Of a DNA stretch of 64,000 bases, positions 63,836 to 64,000 are shown one piece after another. The DNA is taken from contig NZ_JABVED010000004.1 in assembly GCF_014323725.1 (NCBI RefSeq), positions 186,001 to 250,000 on the forward strand. The letters are read 5' to 3'. The stretch is from Actinokineospora xionganensis. Its GTDB lineage: Bacteria; Actinomycetota; Actinomycetes; Mycobacteriales; Pseudonocardiaceae. Below the pieces are notes generated by a model. The model saw nothing but the letters and a program-made list of their open reading frames with translations, was not told the origin of the DNA and ran no database searches. Positions within the stretch are counted from its first letter, which is position 1. Each line of letters begins with the position of its first letter. Made by a program: the position numbers and the translations under genes.

Positions 63836-64000
63836 CGCCGGTCCTGCCTCGGGATGGCGCCCGGGTGGGCGAGGCGAAGCACCGCGCAGCCGACGACGCC
63901 CTCGTCCACCGCCGTGATCAGCGCGGTCCGACCCGCCGACGACGGGTCGCGCTCGGCCAGTGCCAGGATCGCCGCGACCTGCATGGCCGAGGCGGCTCCG
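63832..64000 (-). CDS. Beta-ketoacyl synthase, C-terminal fragment at window edge
   Basis: Only the last 55 codons are in the window, starting in GAASAMQVAAILALAERDP and ending LRLAHPGAIPRQDRR. This fits the C-terminal segment of FabF-like ketosynthases (the G-A-x-G-A-x-x-x-A region and the final strand). The stop overlaps the carboxyltransferase ATG (ATGA). It would condense extender units for the acyl chain. The assignment rests on a short stretch and the context. Confidence 0.65.
   Translation of the reverse strand, partial: GAASAMQVAAILALAERDPSSAGRTALITAVDEGVVGCAVLRLAHPGAIPRQDRR

Overview
The window comes from a high-GC actinomycete. Very high G+C, heavy GTG/TTG start usage, stacked 4-base start/stop overlaps, a Tat-type phospholipase, MbtH-dependent NRPSs and several actinobacterial small families (DUF1876, DUF3558, DUF6292, SCO2322-like) all fit. 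A Pseudonocardiales-type genome is my inference. There are no rRNA, tRNA, CRISPR or intact insertion-sequence features that I can see.

Left part (1-7.9 kb): a small biosynthetic block on the minus strand (MFS exporter, carrier protein, ATP-grasp ligase, stand-alone adenylation enzyme cut by the window edge). It is divergent from a diverged trpB-trpA pair followed by a GntR/HutC regulator. The divergent promoter region carries two GTTCTAGAAC palindromes, the likely binding sites of that regulator. A broken ECF sigma factor follows, then a large LuxR-type ATPase regulator and a MOSC protein.

Middle-left (11.1-21.7 kb): what looks like one regulon for phospholipid head-group use. A secreted phospholipase C and a secreted HAD phosphatase form one minus-strand unit. 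Next to it, an operon encodes a gamma-glutamyl-amine synthetase (GlnA-like), a gamma-glutamyl hydrolase, an aldehyde dehydrogenase, an SDR and a FadR-type GntR regulator, with a divergent ethanolamine-type permease. Three promoter-proximal copies of a 24-bp element (nATGG or nAAGG, 12-base spacer, CCATTA) precede the phosphatase, the synthetase and the permease. The gene set fits ethanolamine to gamma-glutamylethanolamide to gamma-glutamylglycine to glutamate plus glycine.

Middle (21.7-32 kb): small secreted, membrane and housekeeping-like genes (SCO2322-like protein, alpha-carbonic anhydrase, lipoproteins, DoxX-like, PRC-barrel, S33 peptidase, DUF1345 protein, orphan response regulator). They are interleaved with at least six broken gene remnants, some with single-base frameshifts.

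Right part (32-64 kb, all minus strand): a lipopeptide-type biosynthetic cluster that continues past the right edge. From the right it contains a FAS-II-like set (ketosynthase, carboxyltransferase, ACP, two hot-dog dehydratases, ketoreductase), a DsbA/HCCA-isomerase-like protein, and a C-A-T-TE NRPS predicted to use serine. It continues with MbtH, a second ACP, NRPS C-A-T-C-A-T-E, NRPS C-A-T-C-A-T-TE and a two-gene ABC exporter. After a strong hairpin come glutamate mutase GlmS/GlmE (3-methylaspartate supply), an ABC1-family kinase, and a three-gene unit ending in a type II thioesterase. Pocket residues suggest Thr, X, an aromatic residue, X, where both X modules share the same Asp/Asn-like DLTK code and module 2 epimerises. 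Two unusual palindromes (26-bp perfect arms at 55.2 kb; a 159-bp imperfect palindrome at 60.3 kb) and a 14-bp hairpin sit between cluster genes.
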